A stretch of DNA of 64,000 bases. Origin: Rhizodiscina lignyota (taxonomy: Eukaryota; Ascomycota; Dothideomycetes; Aulographales; Rhizodiscinaceae). Each line of letters starts with the position of its first letter. The first letter of the stretch is position 1. The notes under the pieces are model-generated. The model saw only the letters and a list, made by a program, of their open reading frames with translations. It was not told the DNA's origin and did not search any database. This document shows positions 44,307-56,437 of the stretch, one piece after another. Location: assembly GCA_010015805.1 (NCBI GenBank), contig ML978124.1, positions 2,232,001 through 2,296,000 of the forward strand. The letters are read 5' to 3'. A program made the translations under genes and the position numbers.

Positions 44307-46823
44307 TCATTTCTGAGCAGCGTCTTCTATTGGCCCCCCGGCCTCATCTCCTTTCGCAAACTCCTTCTCATCCTCTGCAATCTCATCCCACTCGCCATGC
44401 TCCCATACCATTTCAACATGCTTTACCGGGTGCAAAAGCACGCTTGGAAGACACATTCTCCCCTCGCCCGTCATCTCGAATTCTTCTCCACCATCATTGT
44501 TCACCTTGTAGCCCAACCACCTCGTCCATAGGTTCGCCGCAAACCCAGCGTTGTAGTACCAGGTTGTACCCTTAAAGTTGTGCTGCTGCTCTTCGCTAAA
44601 CACAGATTTCCTGCTTCCTCCGCTTGCGCCATTACGACCGTTGTTGAAGATCGCAGCGAGATATGATGTTGGCCAGCGCCGATCGATATATACCGGGTGA
44701 GGAGCATAGACGGCCTTCAGACCGTGGTGCAGACATGTCGTCGCAGGCCACATCTCACTGAACATGGTATGTCGCTTCAGCGCTACCTCGCGATGCATGA
44801 CCTCGAGCAGCCGACGAGAGTAGCGACCAGTGGTACCGATTGAAGAACGACGAGAAGGCGCACGACCTGAGGAGGTGTTGTAGCCAGTGTAGTCTTCCGC
44901 GAGGAGCCATTCTGTGCCTTCAGGATCGAAGAGCGGATTGAAGACTATCAGATCAGCTTCTTCGCCGACACCCCAACTGTACTTGTCATCTGCCAGATCA
45001 CTGGGTGGCTTAGGATCTTTCTTCGCTTCGAATTTATCCGTAGCATCAAGATCATCATCATCCGAACCCCAGATCGGCTTCTCTGGCTTCTGCTCCTCCT
45101 TCGGCCGCACATAGTCTGGTAGATTCGGATTCGAGCCAGCGAGCTTCGACCAGGCATTCGCAGCACTGTTTTTCCAAGAGTTGCTCGTGCCGTGCTCTGT
45201 CTGCACCCGAACCATGTGCTTGAAGTCATCCCAGGAGCCATGCTCAGATGGGACATAGAAGCGTGCATTGCGCTCCCATAATCCCTTCCGCGGCTGCTCT
45301 TTCGCCCACTTGCTGACGCGGTCTACAAGCTCGTAGTAATGGCCAATATATCGTACATCCATCTCCCAATGCCAGAAGAAATCATATTCCGGGTGCTGTT
45401 GTGCAAACCATTGCACAGGCATGAATGTGGAGCGGTAGACTCCATGAACAGGGAGTTCACGGTACATTGTATCCGCAATGCCGCCATAGACGAGGCCCAT
45501 CTGCCTCTCAGACCAAAGCGTGCCCATACCTGCAAATTCTGCTGGCAGAGACGCGTTCAAGACATTCTTGTAGGTCGCTTCGTCTGCCCAAATTTGAAGA
45601 TTGTCGTCTTTGACGTGGATCAGGAAGTGGATGGTATACTCGCCTCCAGAATTGATGGACAGCTCGGAGACCAGCGCGCGCAAGTAGAAAATGTCCTCCA
45701 CATCGTACTCGTAATCATGCCAGGTCCGGATGAGGACAGCTGTGCGAGGGAGCCTGCTTTTTGTCTTCTCTAAGGCAGCCGCTTCGGCTTTTCGAGCAGA
45801 GAGATGCGAAGGCGGAGTCCTGAGTTCATTCGAGTTTGCGGACGAGCTGAAATTGCCGACTTGCTTCGATGCCGTTCGAAACCGGTGCGCATTCTTCGCC
45901 AGACACCTTTCTTGCGCCCTCGCCCATTTCACGTTCCTGAAATCGACTGCTGGGGTCTGCGCCCAAACTTGCTCAACTCCGTCTCGATTGCCTTCCATAC
46001 CAGCACCACTTCCTCCTCTCTTCTGGCTATACCCCAAACCATAGGGGCCAAGCCGACCAAATCTGTCAAAGCATCTACTACTTTGGAGCCCCAAGACATC
46101 ATATGCGCCAATGATAGGATCCGGCATACCCTTGACAACTCCGGGATATGAGAGCAACGCCGGTATTCTGATACTCTCTTTCTCATCCAAGAAGCACTCC
46201 TTAGCCGCTTCATTCTTCTTGTACGGATTGAACGCCGTCGCTTTCATAAGTTCTGAGGACCGCCGATCCAGCGGCGTCGCCTCATTCTTCTCCTCTCCCT
46301 CGCTTCCCGCACTTGTCAAGTTTGCAATCTCCTCCAACTCCTTGTCCCTGTTCGGGTATTCAGGCTTATTCTTTCCTCTGCTAACAAGCGCTCTTATCCC
46401 ACCGTAGTACCGTTCAAGGAACGGGAACTCCTCCCATGGCGGCGCCTGCTCCGGCACATTTTGAAAACCCTGTTCAACTTGCTTCGCGGAGCTTGCGCTA
46501 AGCTGCCATAGTGTAAGTGCGAGCACTATAAGTGTGGATCCAAGGCATATGGAAAAGTAGCGGGAGTAGTTGTGCCGGAAGCGGGAGGTTGGACGCGACC
46601 ATGCTATTGCGCTGGGTTTCCGCCTGGTTCGGCCGTAATTGATGGATATTGAGGAGCGGCGAGAAGAGGTAGAGGAAATGTCTGGATCGTCATCATTGTC
46701 TGAGTCGAACGAAGCGCGCTTCTCGACGTCGGTGTCGCTTTCTGTGCTGTCGGAATGGTCGCTTGCTGGAAGGGAGGAGTAGCGCTTGGTGGTCTTGAAT
46801 GGATTGAGATGTAAGGAGAGCAT
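44307..46823 (-). CDS. DUF3405 type II membrane protein
   Basis: A single exon encodes 838 residues. The ATG at 46823 (MLSLHLNPFKTTKRYSSLP) is taken, since the open frame upstream has no ATG. An acidic, Ser-rich cytoplasmic part is followed by one membrane helix (about 89-108), then a lumenal domain. The blocks TAVLIRTWHDYEY, IHFLIHVKDDN, DFFWHWEMDVRYIG and PSEHGSWDDF are typical of DUF3405, a fungal family with a glycosyltransferase-like look and probable Golgi location. FFWHWEMDVR may hold a DxD-like metal site. Function in the family is not established. The protein could act in cell-wall or glycan synthesis; this is inference. Confidence 0.85.
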   Translation of the reverse strand: MLSLHLNPFKTTKRYSSLPASDHSDSTESDTDVEKRASFDSDNDDDPDISSTSSRRSSISINYGRTRRKPSAIAWSRPTSRFRHNYSRYFSICLGSTLIVLALTLWQLSASSAKQVEQGFQNVPEQAPPWEEFPFLERYYGGIRALVSRGKNKPEYPNRDKELEEIANLTSAGSEGEEKNEATPLDRRSSELMKATAFNPYKKNEAAKECFLDEKESIRIPALLSYPGVVKGMPDPIIGAYDVLGLQSSRCFDRFGRLGPYGLGYSQKRGGSGAGMEGNRDGVEQVWAQTPAVDFRNVKWARAQERCLAKNAHRFRTASKQVGNFSSSANSNELRTPPSHLSARKAEAAALEKTKSRLPRTAVLIRTWHDYEYDVEDIFYLRALVSELSINSGGEYTIHFLIHVKDDNLQIWADEATYKNVLNASLPAEFAGMGTLWSERQMGLVYGGIADTMYRELPVHGVYRSTFMPVQWFAQQHPEYDFFWHWEMDVRYIGHYYELVDRVSKWAKEQPRKGLWERNARFYVPSEHGSWDDFKHMVRVQTEHGTSNSWKNSAANAWSKLAGSNPNLPDYVRPKEEQKPEKPIWGSDDDDLDATDKFEAKKDPKPPSDLADDKYSWGVGEEADLIVFNPLFDPEGTEWLLAEDYTGYNTSSGRAPSRRSSIGTTGRYSRRLLEVMHREVALKRHTMFSEMWPATTCLHHGLKAVYAPHPVYIDRRWPTSYLAAIFNNGRNGASGGSRKSVFSEEQQHNFKGTTWYYNAGFAANLWTRWLGYKVNNDGGEEFEMTGEGRMCLPSVLLHPVKHVEMVWEHGEWDEIAEDEKEFAKGDEAGGPIEDAAQK

Positions 46824-47755
46824 TTTTGTAGCTTTCAATGATGATACCGGTGGTTACCGGAATGTGTGGCCCGATTTCGTCATGCGGAATTTATGTTCGT
46901 GAAAGTGATTGTTCGGCTGTCAACAAATCGTCAACGAAAGCGTTGAGGCCGGGTGCAAAAGTCGCGACGTGTAGCTTGATAAAAGCCGATAAAACGATAG
47001 GCTCTTACAGATTCAAATCTTGTGAGAACAACTTGAATTAAATTTTCCAATGTTAATGTGCTTTCTCCAGCGATGCTCGATGTCGCGTCGTCACTTATTT
47101 TCGTGGAACCGCTGCCGGAGCAACCACTGCGCTAGTCTGTAAGTGGTAAACATAGATTTTCCAGGAAAATTTTGGATTTTAGACATTACAATCCGGCCGA
47201 CTTGCGAAAGGCAGTAGTTATAGTATTAACATAGCACCGATTAAAAACAGCTGGTACTTGACACAAGTGGATGTCTGCCAGTCTTTGCGAGGGTTTGGAG
47301 ATGGCTTCTCTCCTGCTCCAATGCGACGATACACCAATGTCCAAGCAGAATGCCACTCCGCGAAATTATACGAAAAAAAGCTTCGTACTTACTATAGATA
47401 GAAAAGTTTCAATATTGGCGATGTAGAGAAAGGCCAGTCTGACTTGATACTGCTCTTGCAAAATTCCGGTTGTTCATTTTGCGGTCCTCATATCGAAGTA
47501 CGTCATCTAGTATTTGACGTCTGTTGGAATTAATATGTAGCAATACGCACAATTGACAGATTACAGTCAACCAGTGAGCTCATTATCGACGGTCGTCTGA
47601 ACATCAGACAGAATACAAAGGGTTAGCCATATCCATGCGATAGACCTTCCTGACACGAGCAACACGTTGAAGCAAATGGCCCCAAATATGTGATCTCAAA
47701 ATTTGACAAATTTGGATCTCATACAGCCATAGTAAAACCCGTCTATCAGCTACGT
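46824..47755. other. AT-rich intergenic region
   Basis: About 930 bp between two minus-strand genes, AT-rich in its middle. Around 47157-47172 lies a small palindrome (ATTTTCCAGGAAAAT). No gene was seen. Confidence 0.5.
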
Positions 47756-50287
47756 TCATCTACGTACGCTCCTACGCGCAGCGGAAGTACCAAGCGCAGA
47801 TGCAAGATTCCGAGCGGGAATAGTTCCCGGGCCGCGAGTTCCAGGGACTGAAGGATAAGGCATCTGCTCAACGGTATCTGGTCGCATTTGGCGTGAAGAG
47901 AAAACTTGAGGCCGAGGCATGCTTCCATATTGTGTGGTATGCGATACACCGGGGTTTCCCATACGAGACTGAAGAAAACTCTGAGAGTAAGGCGCTTCAA
48001 CCGGTCTCGGGACGCCATTCCGAGAAGGGACAATATCTCTAGTGATGTGTTGGTACATCGCTCCACGGGACAGGGAGTGGTTTACCAGCGGAATTGGCTT
48101 GATGGCATCTGTCCGCCTGATAAAACTTCTTGAATCCACACTTGGTCGACCATTGAGTGCATTCATAGAAGTTTTGAGATGAGCTGGAAATCTCGTAGTG
48201 GTGCTTACTTGCTGGGGCACAAGTGGTGCATTGGATCGGCTATGAGGCTCATTAATGAAAGAGAGACTGTTAAGGCTTGGTGGGTTCAGCCATTTCGATT
48301 GGTTCGCCATGGCTGGTACCTGCTGGTTCGGAATCTGCTGAGTTGCTGCGGAAGATTGAAAAGCGCTGTTGTAAAGATCGCCAGCGCTATCAGGAAGCAT
48401 GATAGTCCTTTTGAAGAACGGGCTTGCCACAGGTGTCTCGTTGATAAAGCCATTTCTCTGATGCGAAGGAGTTCTTGGCACCATAGATGCGTTTCGCGTA
48501 GGTAGCGATGGTGTTGATCGAACAGGAGCTACTTGACGATGGCCCGGCGCAACCTGATTTGAGATCTTTGCCCTTTGTGATGAAGTTGACACAGTTTCAC
48601 TACTAGCGAACTCCCTCTGTCGTTCGTCTCGTCGTGGCTCAGCCGAGGCTCTCACATTCTGCACCTGTGAGCCAACATTGATACGAAAGTCTGATTGAGG
48701 ATCATTGCGGGTCATTACGTGCGAAGACCTCGACGAATTTGTTGTGTGACGTTGTGGATGGTCAACAGCCATAGTTGACTCACGAGGTAGGTAGCCGTAC
48801 CTAGCTTCATATGGGGATGAAACACCGCGGGGTGACTTAGAAGATGGAGAGGCAAGGCTATGATGAGCTTGTAAGTGATTGTTGAATAGTGGTGCTACTG
48901 GCTCTTCGGAATAAGGACCTGTTACGGGATTTGTGAAATGTCGAGCAGAACGCATGTCTCTCTCGTCAACAGCTGCTTTGACAGAAACACTTTGCCATTT
49001 GCCATCTTGAAAAGCGCGGATCGCGACAGACTCTGAGTCGCCACTCATGGATGCGGCTTCACGTTGTGGTGTAGGATAGTGCCTGGATCGGGCATTCTCA
49101 GATCGCGGTAATGGGGGCGGAGGCATTGCGTCTCTGCTGCTGGATCTTTGGAAATCAAGATCTTCGACCTCGTTTTCCAGAAATTCGGAGTGTGTTCTCT
49201 TCTTGGAAGAGTTATCCGTGGGCTTGAAAGAAGGCAAATCGTCAGAGCTGGAAGCGTTCGTTGTAATCGAGTGGCTGCCGGGAGCATCGTTGTTCACCAG
49301 ATGTTGGACCGACCCGTTCTCCTGTACTGGGGGTTGAGAGCATGAAGGATCTTCAAGGGCTTTGAGCCTTGATATAACATCGATGAGGTCTTGCTGCCAG
49401 TTCACTCGAGGAATGCTTCTGCCAAACCCAAGTTTCACGAGGTGCGACCTTAAGAAATTTATTTCCCTTTTTAACGTCAGAAGGCTAATGGGAAAGCAGT
49501 CTTATCAATGGTTGAACTCACAAGGCCATGTCTTCAGCAGCGTGTATGACTCGCTCCCATTCAGCCTTCTGCTTCTCCAGGTTATGCAGCTGCTTCTCCC
49601 TCGCGGCTAACTCGGTCGTCCGTTCTGTTAGAACTTCTTGTAGACGTTCGTGATCTTTCACAGCGACGGAGAGGTGGCGCAAGCGGGTGGACAATTTTGT
49701 CTCGTCGCGAATCGATTTGTATAGTTCTTTGGTCACTTCAGTTCCGTATCGAGCCAGTTGGTGCCATTGAAACTGATATACTAATTAGTAGAAGATGCGA
49801 GCAATATTTGGGCGCGTGTCTTACTCTGAACGGTGCGTAGTCGGCCGATGCCTGCTGGACAATCCCCGGAGGCGTCTCGAAGAAGCTTTGAGGAATCGCG
49901 GGATCGTGATCATTCTTAGCGTCCTGATGCAGTGCAAATAGACGCTTCGGAGCGTCGTCGTTCTTTTCAGACACGCACAGTGGGCACGCGCTGCGAGGCC
50001 CGTCCTCTGCTTTGTAGAATGGTACGCCTGCGAGAGACAAAACACATCAGCTTCGAGTAGCAGAGTTTGCTGATCAATGTGCTCTTACCTCCGCCTTCGA
50101 GATGCTTGTTGCAGGTTATGTGGCCACATTCGGTCATCCAGAGTCTGGTAATTGTGCTCCTAGCGCGATTTGAACCATCGTGAAGTGCCGGCCAGGGTGA
50201 CGCATCTTTGTAAATGTCAGGAATCGTCGCGTGACATATTGAACAGCTGAAAATGATATCAAAGGGTCTGGGGGATGAAGTCTCCAT
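47756..50287 (-). CDS. RING-finger/coiled-coil protein of Zip3/HEI10-like layout
   Basis: Four exons, 50089-50287, 49825-50027, 49522-49772 and 47756-49448, give 781 residues. The N-terminus has CSICHATIP, then CGHITCNKHLE, then SACPLCVSEK, a C3HC4-like RING with a long first loop. The third exon is a coiled coil (LRHLSVAVKDHERLQEVL, then REKQLHNLEKQKAEWERV). The remaining 560 residues are Ser/Pro/Arg/Gln-rich and disordered. RING plus coiled coil plus Ser-rich tail is the layout of the meiotic Zip3/HEI10/RNF212 crossover factors, which act as SUMO or ubiquitin ligases on synapsed chromosomes. That is an analogy; a general E3 ligase is also possible. All junctions keep frame, and the first intron splits the RING. 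Confidence 0.75.
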
Positions 50288-50545
50288 TGTCTTGCGTGGG
50301 AACGATAGCAGGTGCGTTGCAATGGTAGAAGTTGAGGTGATCAGGATGCGGTGCGCGTGCCTTCCCTTTCTTCCAGTTCTCAAACGGCGGGGGCCGCCAC
50401 CCGTCCGCCACGGAATTCACCGGCATAGGCATATAATGAGAAAAGACCCTACACATTGGCTCAAACATTCTTTGCGTCAGGCACGAATGGCAGCAATAAC
50501 TTATGAAATGCAATTCAGGTTATGTACAGATGCTGCACCATCACT

Positions 50546-51241
50546 CTATTGGAATGTACGGCATGGGTAGCTATGAATCGTCAACTTCAGCATGAGTAAG
50601 GGTATTAGAGAAGGTCACTTACTTTCCACCGTAGGACTGATCTTCTAGCATATCATACTTCTTGGATGGCCCAGCACCTCCGAAAGCAACCGGCATGGGA
50701 GGCATTCCGTCTGGACCAAGAACTCCACTAGCAAGTCCCTTCTCCTTCTTGAAGAACGTAGCCAGACCCTTCTCTCCTTCCTCCTTCACCGCCACCAATT
50801 GCTTTGCTCCGGCATCTCCAATCTGCAGTACATCCTCCTTTGGACTGGCCTTACTGCCGACCGTCAAAAGAGCCACAACATCTCCCTGCTTCACCGTGCT
50901 CAGTTGTGAATACCGCCTTCGCACATCGCGTTTCCAGTATGGATTCTCTGCGAGGTCTGCAGCAGGCACCGTTACGGGATCATCGTAGGCGTTGGGGTCG
51001 TTCGCGCCTGGTGGTGGGTTTCGGAATTGGGGGTTGAGCGGGATACCGGTAGATCGTCCGGAATCAATAGCGAGCCATTTGTTGATGGTCGCCCAGATTC
51101 CTGTCGGTTGAACTGTGTATTTCTAGAGCCTTGTCAGATAACTATACTCTAAGGATCCGTGAGGGTGCATACTTTGAACGTGGAGGCGTGCCGAACTTGT
51201 CGAAGTGAGCTGCTTACGGCCAAGCCGCCTCTCCACAGCAT
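50546..51241 (-). CDS. NUZM: NADH:ubiquinone oxidoreductase 21.3 kDa subunit (NUZM type)
   Basis: Three exons, 51173-51241, 50623-51122 and 50546-50570, give 197 residues. The first exon (MLWRGGLAVSSSLRQVRHAS) is a mitochondrial presequence. KYTVQPTGIWATINKWLAI, then GIPLNPQFRNPPPGANDP, DPVTVPAADLAENPYWKRD and GAKQLVAVKEE match the pattern I know for the Neurospora 21.3 kDa subunit. It is a fungal accessory subunit of the respiratory complex I membrane arm. Introns of 50 and 52 bp keep frame, and the last exon adds only eight residues. The RING gene starts 258 bp downstream on the same strand. Confidence 0.9.
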
Positions 51242-51937
51242 TGTGAGGTACCTGCGAGGCTCTTCTCGCCTCCAATTGAGCTGATTTCACCGAGGAGAGG
51301 GCGTTTATGGACCAGGTGTATCGCACAACGAGGGAGGTGATGTCGGATTGATCCGATCGAAGCTCTATAGGGTTAGAGTACCTGAGTACGGCGGGCGTCG
51401 GCAAAGGTAAGGACATTACCCGGCTTCATTCCACGCACCTCGGTTGACATTTGGAAGTTTCAAAGTTTGTCTCTAGGGCACCATTCATATTTCTATTACC
51501 CGAAAATTTCATACCGAAATTGGCCTTGGTCTAATGCCTATTGAGAATTGAGCTGCCCAAGCTGAACAGCGTTGGATTGCATTCTCCTACCAGAGCAGTA
51601 CTCTGTAACACCAAAGTGCTATCTCAATCCGAAGTTTCCACTCTCCCACGAAGTTGCCACTTGACGTCGAAAGCTGTTGAATAGAGAGCTTACCTCCTTC
51701 CACCACAGTACTCCTTGTGCGTGGACGCAGTTGGCTGTACATGTTCACGAGGGGTCGCACTGTATGCGAGCTTCACGTTACCTCAACTTCAGCAGGCTAT
51801 ATTCTTACAGGAAGCGTCCAGAAAGTGGCCAAGCTCTGCAGCACTTGGATCTCACAGCACGGAAGTGGAATGCAATACTCACTGTGAACTTTATTTGTAA
51901 ATTTTCCTATCTTCACATATGGTATGGTGTGCGAAAA
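51242..51937. other. Intergenic region between cyclase gene and NUZM
   Basis: About 700 bp. It contains the NUZM promoter; a short ATG-started frame (MSTEVRGMKPG) near 51450 could be an upstream frame. No other gene was seen. Confidence 0.45.
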
Positions 51938-53174
51938 TTAGAAGATTGCCAACGCATTTGGCGGACTTCCGACAGATCCAGGAACATTCAATGGCGACGA
52001 AGTCAAGAGGAAGCTGTATCTTCCCAGCTTTGCGCAGGTCTCCGAAAGGGCTTTGAGATCCCACAGTTCGCCGATGTACATGCCAAAGAGACCGAGGAAG
52101 TATTGGTGGAGCACTGAGTACCGTTAGTCCCAGACTAAAACTTTGTCTGGCAGAACATACCGAGATCTTCTGTTCCACGTTCCTCTCCATTAACTAGCGG
52201 GGGAATGGTCTCGAACGCAATAGCATCGCCAGCGACTGCTGCGAAGTGATTGTTCCAGAACCATTTTGCGGTATCCTCTGTACCTTCCACGCCGCAAGTC
52301 CTGTGTGTTCCGAGCGCCTTGGCCTGCTCGCCACCGTCCATCGCACCCAAGGCCTCCGTGAAACCAGACCGGATGATGAAGATGTCACCAAACTTGAACT
52401 CAACACCTTGTGCCTTAGCTATCTGCTCAATCTCCTTGACGGTTATGCGCTTGGATTCGAATGGCGAGTATTTGATACCGTTATCGTCAGCCCACTTCTT
52501 GTAATCAATCAGGACACCGCGGCCGACCATTCCTCCACGAGTATGCCAGTCTATGCAAAGTTAATGGATGGACTTGTGGTATGTGGAGGACATATCGTAC
52601 GATTTAAGGTTGGCAATTTCATCTCAGTATCCCAAGAGCCAAACGGCTGTTCAAGATCCTTGGCTGTAAGTTTGTGTCCGTTGTATGTAGTCCCAGTTGG
52701 TTGGTGATTGAAGTGAACCAGACTATCCCACTGACTGCTACATTGGGTGTTGAATTCGACCTTTTGGCAATTAGCGATACTCATATGCTTTGGAGAAACC
52801 TTTGGCCAACCTCATCGTCAAAGCCATGGCATCGAAGGCCCTCCGGCGCATCCATGAAGCTCATGGTTTTGTGCACTAGACCTTTTCGGAAGAAACCCGG
52901 AGTCTGAATTGCTCCAATTGGCCAGCTGCGCGGATAGGTCAGCCTTTTCTAAGAGTTCCCAAGAACCGCAACTGAAGACGTACTTTAGCGAAACCGAAAC
53001 ACCATCCTTGCATTCCTTATAGGCTTCTTGGAGAACCTCTGGAGTCAAAAGATTCAACGTTCCCAGAGCATCCTTTTTGCCGCCTTTGTCAAAGACCCCC
53101 CAAGCACAGCCTTGGGGCATCCCATCCACCTTGGGCAGACTATCAAAGTCCGGAATGTTCAAGGTGTTTGCCAT
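51938..53174 (-). CDS. Cyclase-family hydrolase (PF04199, kynurenine formamidase-like)
   Basis: Five exons, 52984-53174, 52811-52925, 52601-52760, 52161-52550 and 51938-52113, give 343 residues, the usual length of the fungal branch. QWDSLVHFNHQ, HWHTRGGMVGRGVLIDYK and DIFIIRSGFTEALG are the core blocks. The end IGELWDLKALSETCAKLGRY, then FLLTSSPLNVPGSVGSPPNALAIF cut here, is the fungal-type tail. The His and Asp residues of the central blocks probably bind a metal. The family hydrolyses amides or opens rings, as in kynurenine formamidase. Fungal members are often near oxidases and regulators in catabolic clusters, as seems true here. Confidence 0.88.
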
Positions 53175-54517
53175 TGTGAAACCTGTCAATCACGATTGAA
53201 GGTTGATTGAAGAAGGAATCTCTCAGCGGTGTGCTAGAATATATATTACGGCAACGGGCGCTAGAGCCTAGCTAACACTCTCTGTTAAACTTGATGTGAA
53301 GTTGCCTTGTGTTTCGAATTGGGGCGGGATCAAGAGCTTTGGAATGGTCGAGAGAGGAAACAACGCCGAGCAAAAAGTTTAAAGAGCAATGCCTCAAGTG
53401 AGATGAGCTGAGAACGAGGATAAGAAGAGTGAAAAGTAATACAGACCACTCACTACCCCTCATGTATAGCCAGCCCCTCATCCCCGGGTGGAACATTGTA
53501 CCTAGGTCATAACGGCACTTCACGCCTTTCCATGACCCCACCTGATCGCTGCCGGGACAGTTCGCAGCTAATGTCAGTCGCGTCTTGGGGACGCGGAAAC
53601 CGATTCGCGAAACGCATGCGGAGCAATCTAGCGAGCGGCTAACTCGAAAGAGATAATCCTCGAGCTCCCTGGGCTTGAAGTTGCAGCTCTACCTAGCCAT
53701 CCCTCAAGTAATCGCCGAAAGCGAACAAACGACTATGGCACGGAGTTAGACAGCGAAACGGATGATGTGTGACTGTCACGTAGGTCTGCATCGAGAGCTG
53801 TTTATTAGGGAAATTTCTTTTACGCAGCTCTTCTATTTGCGGTCGGATTGGAATATATTGGCTTGGAGATACCTTCGCCAACTAATAAAATGTCCGGAAT
53901 TTGGAAGGCACATAGTTGCCACGTGACGTCACCTTTCACGCGCTCGGCCCGAACGAAAATCTGATCTCACGCGGAAGATTCCACATCAACATTACCTTAT
54001 ATCTTTACATCTAGACATCTACAATGTCCAGACATTCCACTTGAATCTCGACGCGTTCGACGCACTTCATTCCTAATATGACCATTTTCAATTTGAGGTG
54101 TACGGTGAGACCAAAACGGCGGGAAAGTATCCCGGAGAATTTAGGGAGCAACCGGCGCTCCAGGGGCATGCCACTCGAGTAGCCTATATGGAACGAGAGG
54201 AAGAAGTGCGATGTCTGGAATCCCGGTCGAGGGCCACGAACATCAGCATCATCCCGGCACTGTTATATTCTGCAGCAAAGACATTGCGATCCTCGCAGGA
54301 GATAAGAGGTCTCGGAGATTTGGTCTAGATCGAATCATCGATTATCTGGAAGCCTGAATCACAACACGCTGTCAAATTCACCGGGTAGTTGAACGGCTCG
54401 AGAAAAGGGCACTCTGAGAGTTTATTAACTTATCATACAGATCCACGAGTTAGATCATCCGTCATTACGTCCTCCAATCATCCATCGTGTACGATTCTAA
54501 AGCGCCAAGCGTGTCTG
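53175..54517. other. Intergenic region between cyclase and GMC genes
   Basis: About 1.3 kb between two minus-strand genes, containing the promoter of the cyclase gene. No frame has recognisable domains. TCCCGGAG near 54132 is one base off the TCCGGAG site of the next promoter. Confidence 0.45.
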
Positions 54518-56437
54518 CTATTTCGGGTACAAGTTGGGATACGCCGATTTGATGATATCAGCGCCCTTCTCCGCAACCATGTACACGTCGTTCTGGATAC
54601 GGCAGTCTGGAATCACTGGGAACACAGATGCATCAATGACGCGGAGACCCTTCACGCCGTGGACGTTGAGGCCAGCATCAACCACACCCTGCTGGATGTT
54701 CTTCGACAGACGGGTAGTTCCGCAAGGATCTTGACCATATTAGCGATAACTTGAACGGGAATGGTGATGCACTTACGGAAGCCAGTCTGGGAGCGCTCCA
54801 AGATCATCTTGATCATTGCCTCATCGGAGTTACGAGGCATCGGCCATGGATAGTCCTCTCCAACAATATCCTTCATTCCATCGCCATTCATAACGATATC
54901 ATCGACCCATCTGACACCCTCACGGAGGGCAATTAGGTCAAGATCGTTGGAGAAAAAGTTGATGTTGGCATCAGGATCGTCAAGGGGATCAGCAGATTTG
55001 AGCTTCACCCAGCCGTTCCTCGATAGCGGGCGCATCAAGTCAACAATGACTGTGAGCCAGTCACCTGCTGGCGGTGTTGGGAAGTGCCACTGGAAGGCGT
55101 CGGAGAACATTGGCACGAAGTCGACCTCGAAATGAGGCTGGCCGGAAGGACCGAATGGATCAACGCCTCCGTTCTTTTCCTTGTATGCGACATACTCCTT
55201 CGATTTGTTGAAGTATTCATCACAGCGTGGGAATGCAACAAGCTCGAGAAGCCCACTGCTCAGAGGACCACCCTTGTTCTTCCTGTAAAGGGATACGGCA
55301 GCATCCTTGTTAGGGCCTGCGCGGAGCAAGTGACTATCGAGACCATAGCCGTCCTTGAGCTTGAAGACATGCGACAAGATGGGATGATCGAGAAGATTTT
55401 GGCCGACATGGGGAGACTTTACGAGCGGTTTGATGCCATGCCTCGAGAGTTCGTCTTCAGGGCCGATACCAGACAACATCAAGAGCTTGGGAGATTCGAA
55501 AACACCCAGAGAAACGATCACTTCGTGCTTGGCCTTGAATGTGTAGTCGCGGCCATCAGGTCCGAGCACAGTAATTCCAGCAGCCTTGTTGCCGTCAAAG
55601 ACCAGCTTCTTGGCGTAAGTGTGCGCCATCACGGTGATGTTGTCCTTGCCCTCAACAAACACTGCCGATGTTGAACGTTGGCCATTGTAGATAGTGCTAA
55701 CGCATTTGAAGAGGCCAGTCTGGGTACCGGAGTAAACGTCTGTAGTTATCTTCTGACCCTTGCTGACCCAGGCCTCCTCCAAGGCATCACGGAAAGGCTT
55801 GAGCTCTGGGATGAGGTCTGCGTGCGCAACATGCAGAGGCCCACTACGGCCAACGTGCTCGAGGTATGGGGAGAACAGCTTGTCATCGTCGTGATAGGTC
55901 GCCGGCTTGTCAAAGTATTCCTTGCAATTATCCCAGCTCCATGTCTCTCCGCCGTACTCGACCCAGTCGTCGATCGTCGGCTTGCTTCCGCGGACCCAGG
56001 TGTAATAGTTGCCGCAGCTACTTCCACCCAAGCACTTTCCACGTGTATTTGGCTTTTCGACACGTGTATACTCTGGACGGTCAATCAAAGTTGTCTTGTA
56101 ACCCCAGTCATATTGGCTTCCCCGTAGCTCAAATGCACGAGCAGGCGTGTTGATTTCCGGAATCTCTGTAGGGTTTCTAGCAGGCCGATGATCAGCATTC
56201 TATCATTGAACACATTGCCAAATCACCTAAACTTACGGTGGACCGGCCTCAATGACCAAGATCTTCACATTTGGGTTTTCTGCCAAACGTCCAGCTACAG
56301 TGCAACCTGCGGTACCGCCTACAGGGAGTCTAACGTCAGCAACGCGATGCTAAGGAACTCGAGGATGCCGTACCTCCGACCACAATGAAGTCAAACTCCC
56401 CCGGCGCATCCTTTGGTGCAGTTGAAGCATGAACCAT
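54518..56437 (-). CDS. GMC-family FAD oxidoreductase
   Basis: Four exons, 56374-56437, 56237-56318, 54777-56176 and 54518-54729, give 585 residues. FDFIVVGGGTAGCTVAGRLA with VKILVIEAG is the FAD dinucleotide fold (about 15-47). GKCLGGSSCGNYYTWVRG is the first GMC signature, and GVFESPKLLMLSGIG is the second. The active-site pair is His516 in TGFHPCGTT and Asn562 near the end (CRIQNDVYMVAE). There is no signal peptide, so the enzyme should be intracellular. GMC enzymes oxidise alcohols, using oxygen (making H2O2) or other acceptors. It is divergent from the catalase gene across 1.0 kb. The substrate is unknown. Confidence 0.93.

Noticed and set aside
47157-47172. Short palindrome ATTTTCCAGGAAAAT considered as a mobile-element end
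   Set aside because: No partner end, no target duplication and no second copy in the window.
51677-52117. 146-codon plus-strand frame
   Set aside because: Its right part is antisense to the last exon of the well supported cyclase-family gene.
53272-53541. 89-codon minus-strand frame with a hydrophobic stretch
   Set aside because: It lies in the upstream region of the cyclase gene, has no conserved pattern, and the hydrophobic run is short.
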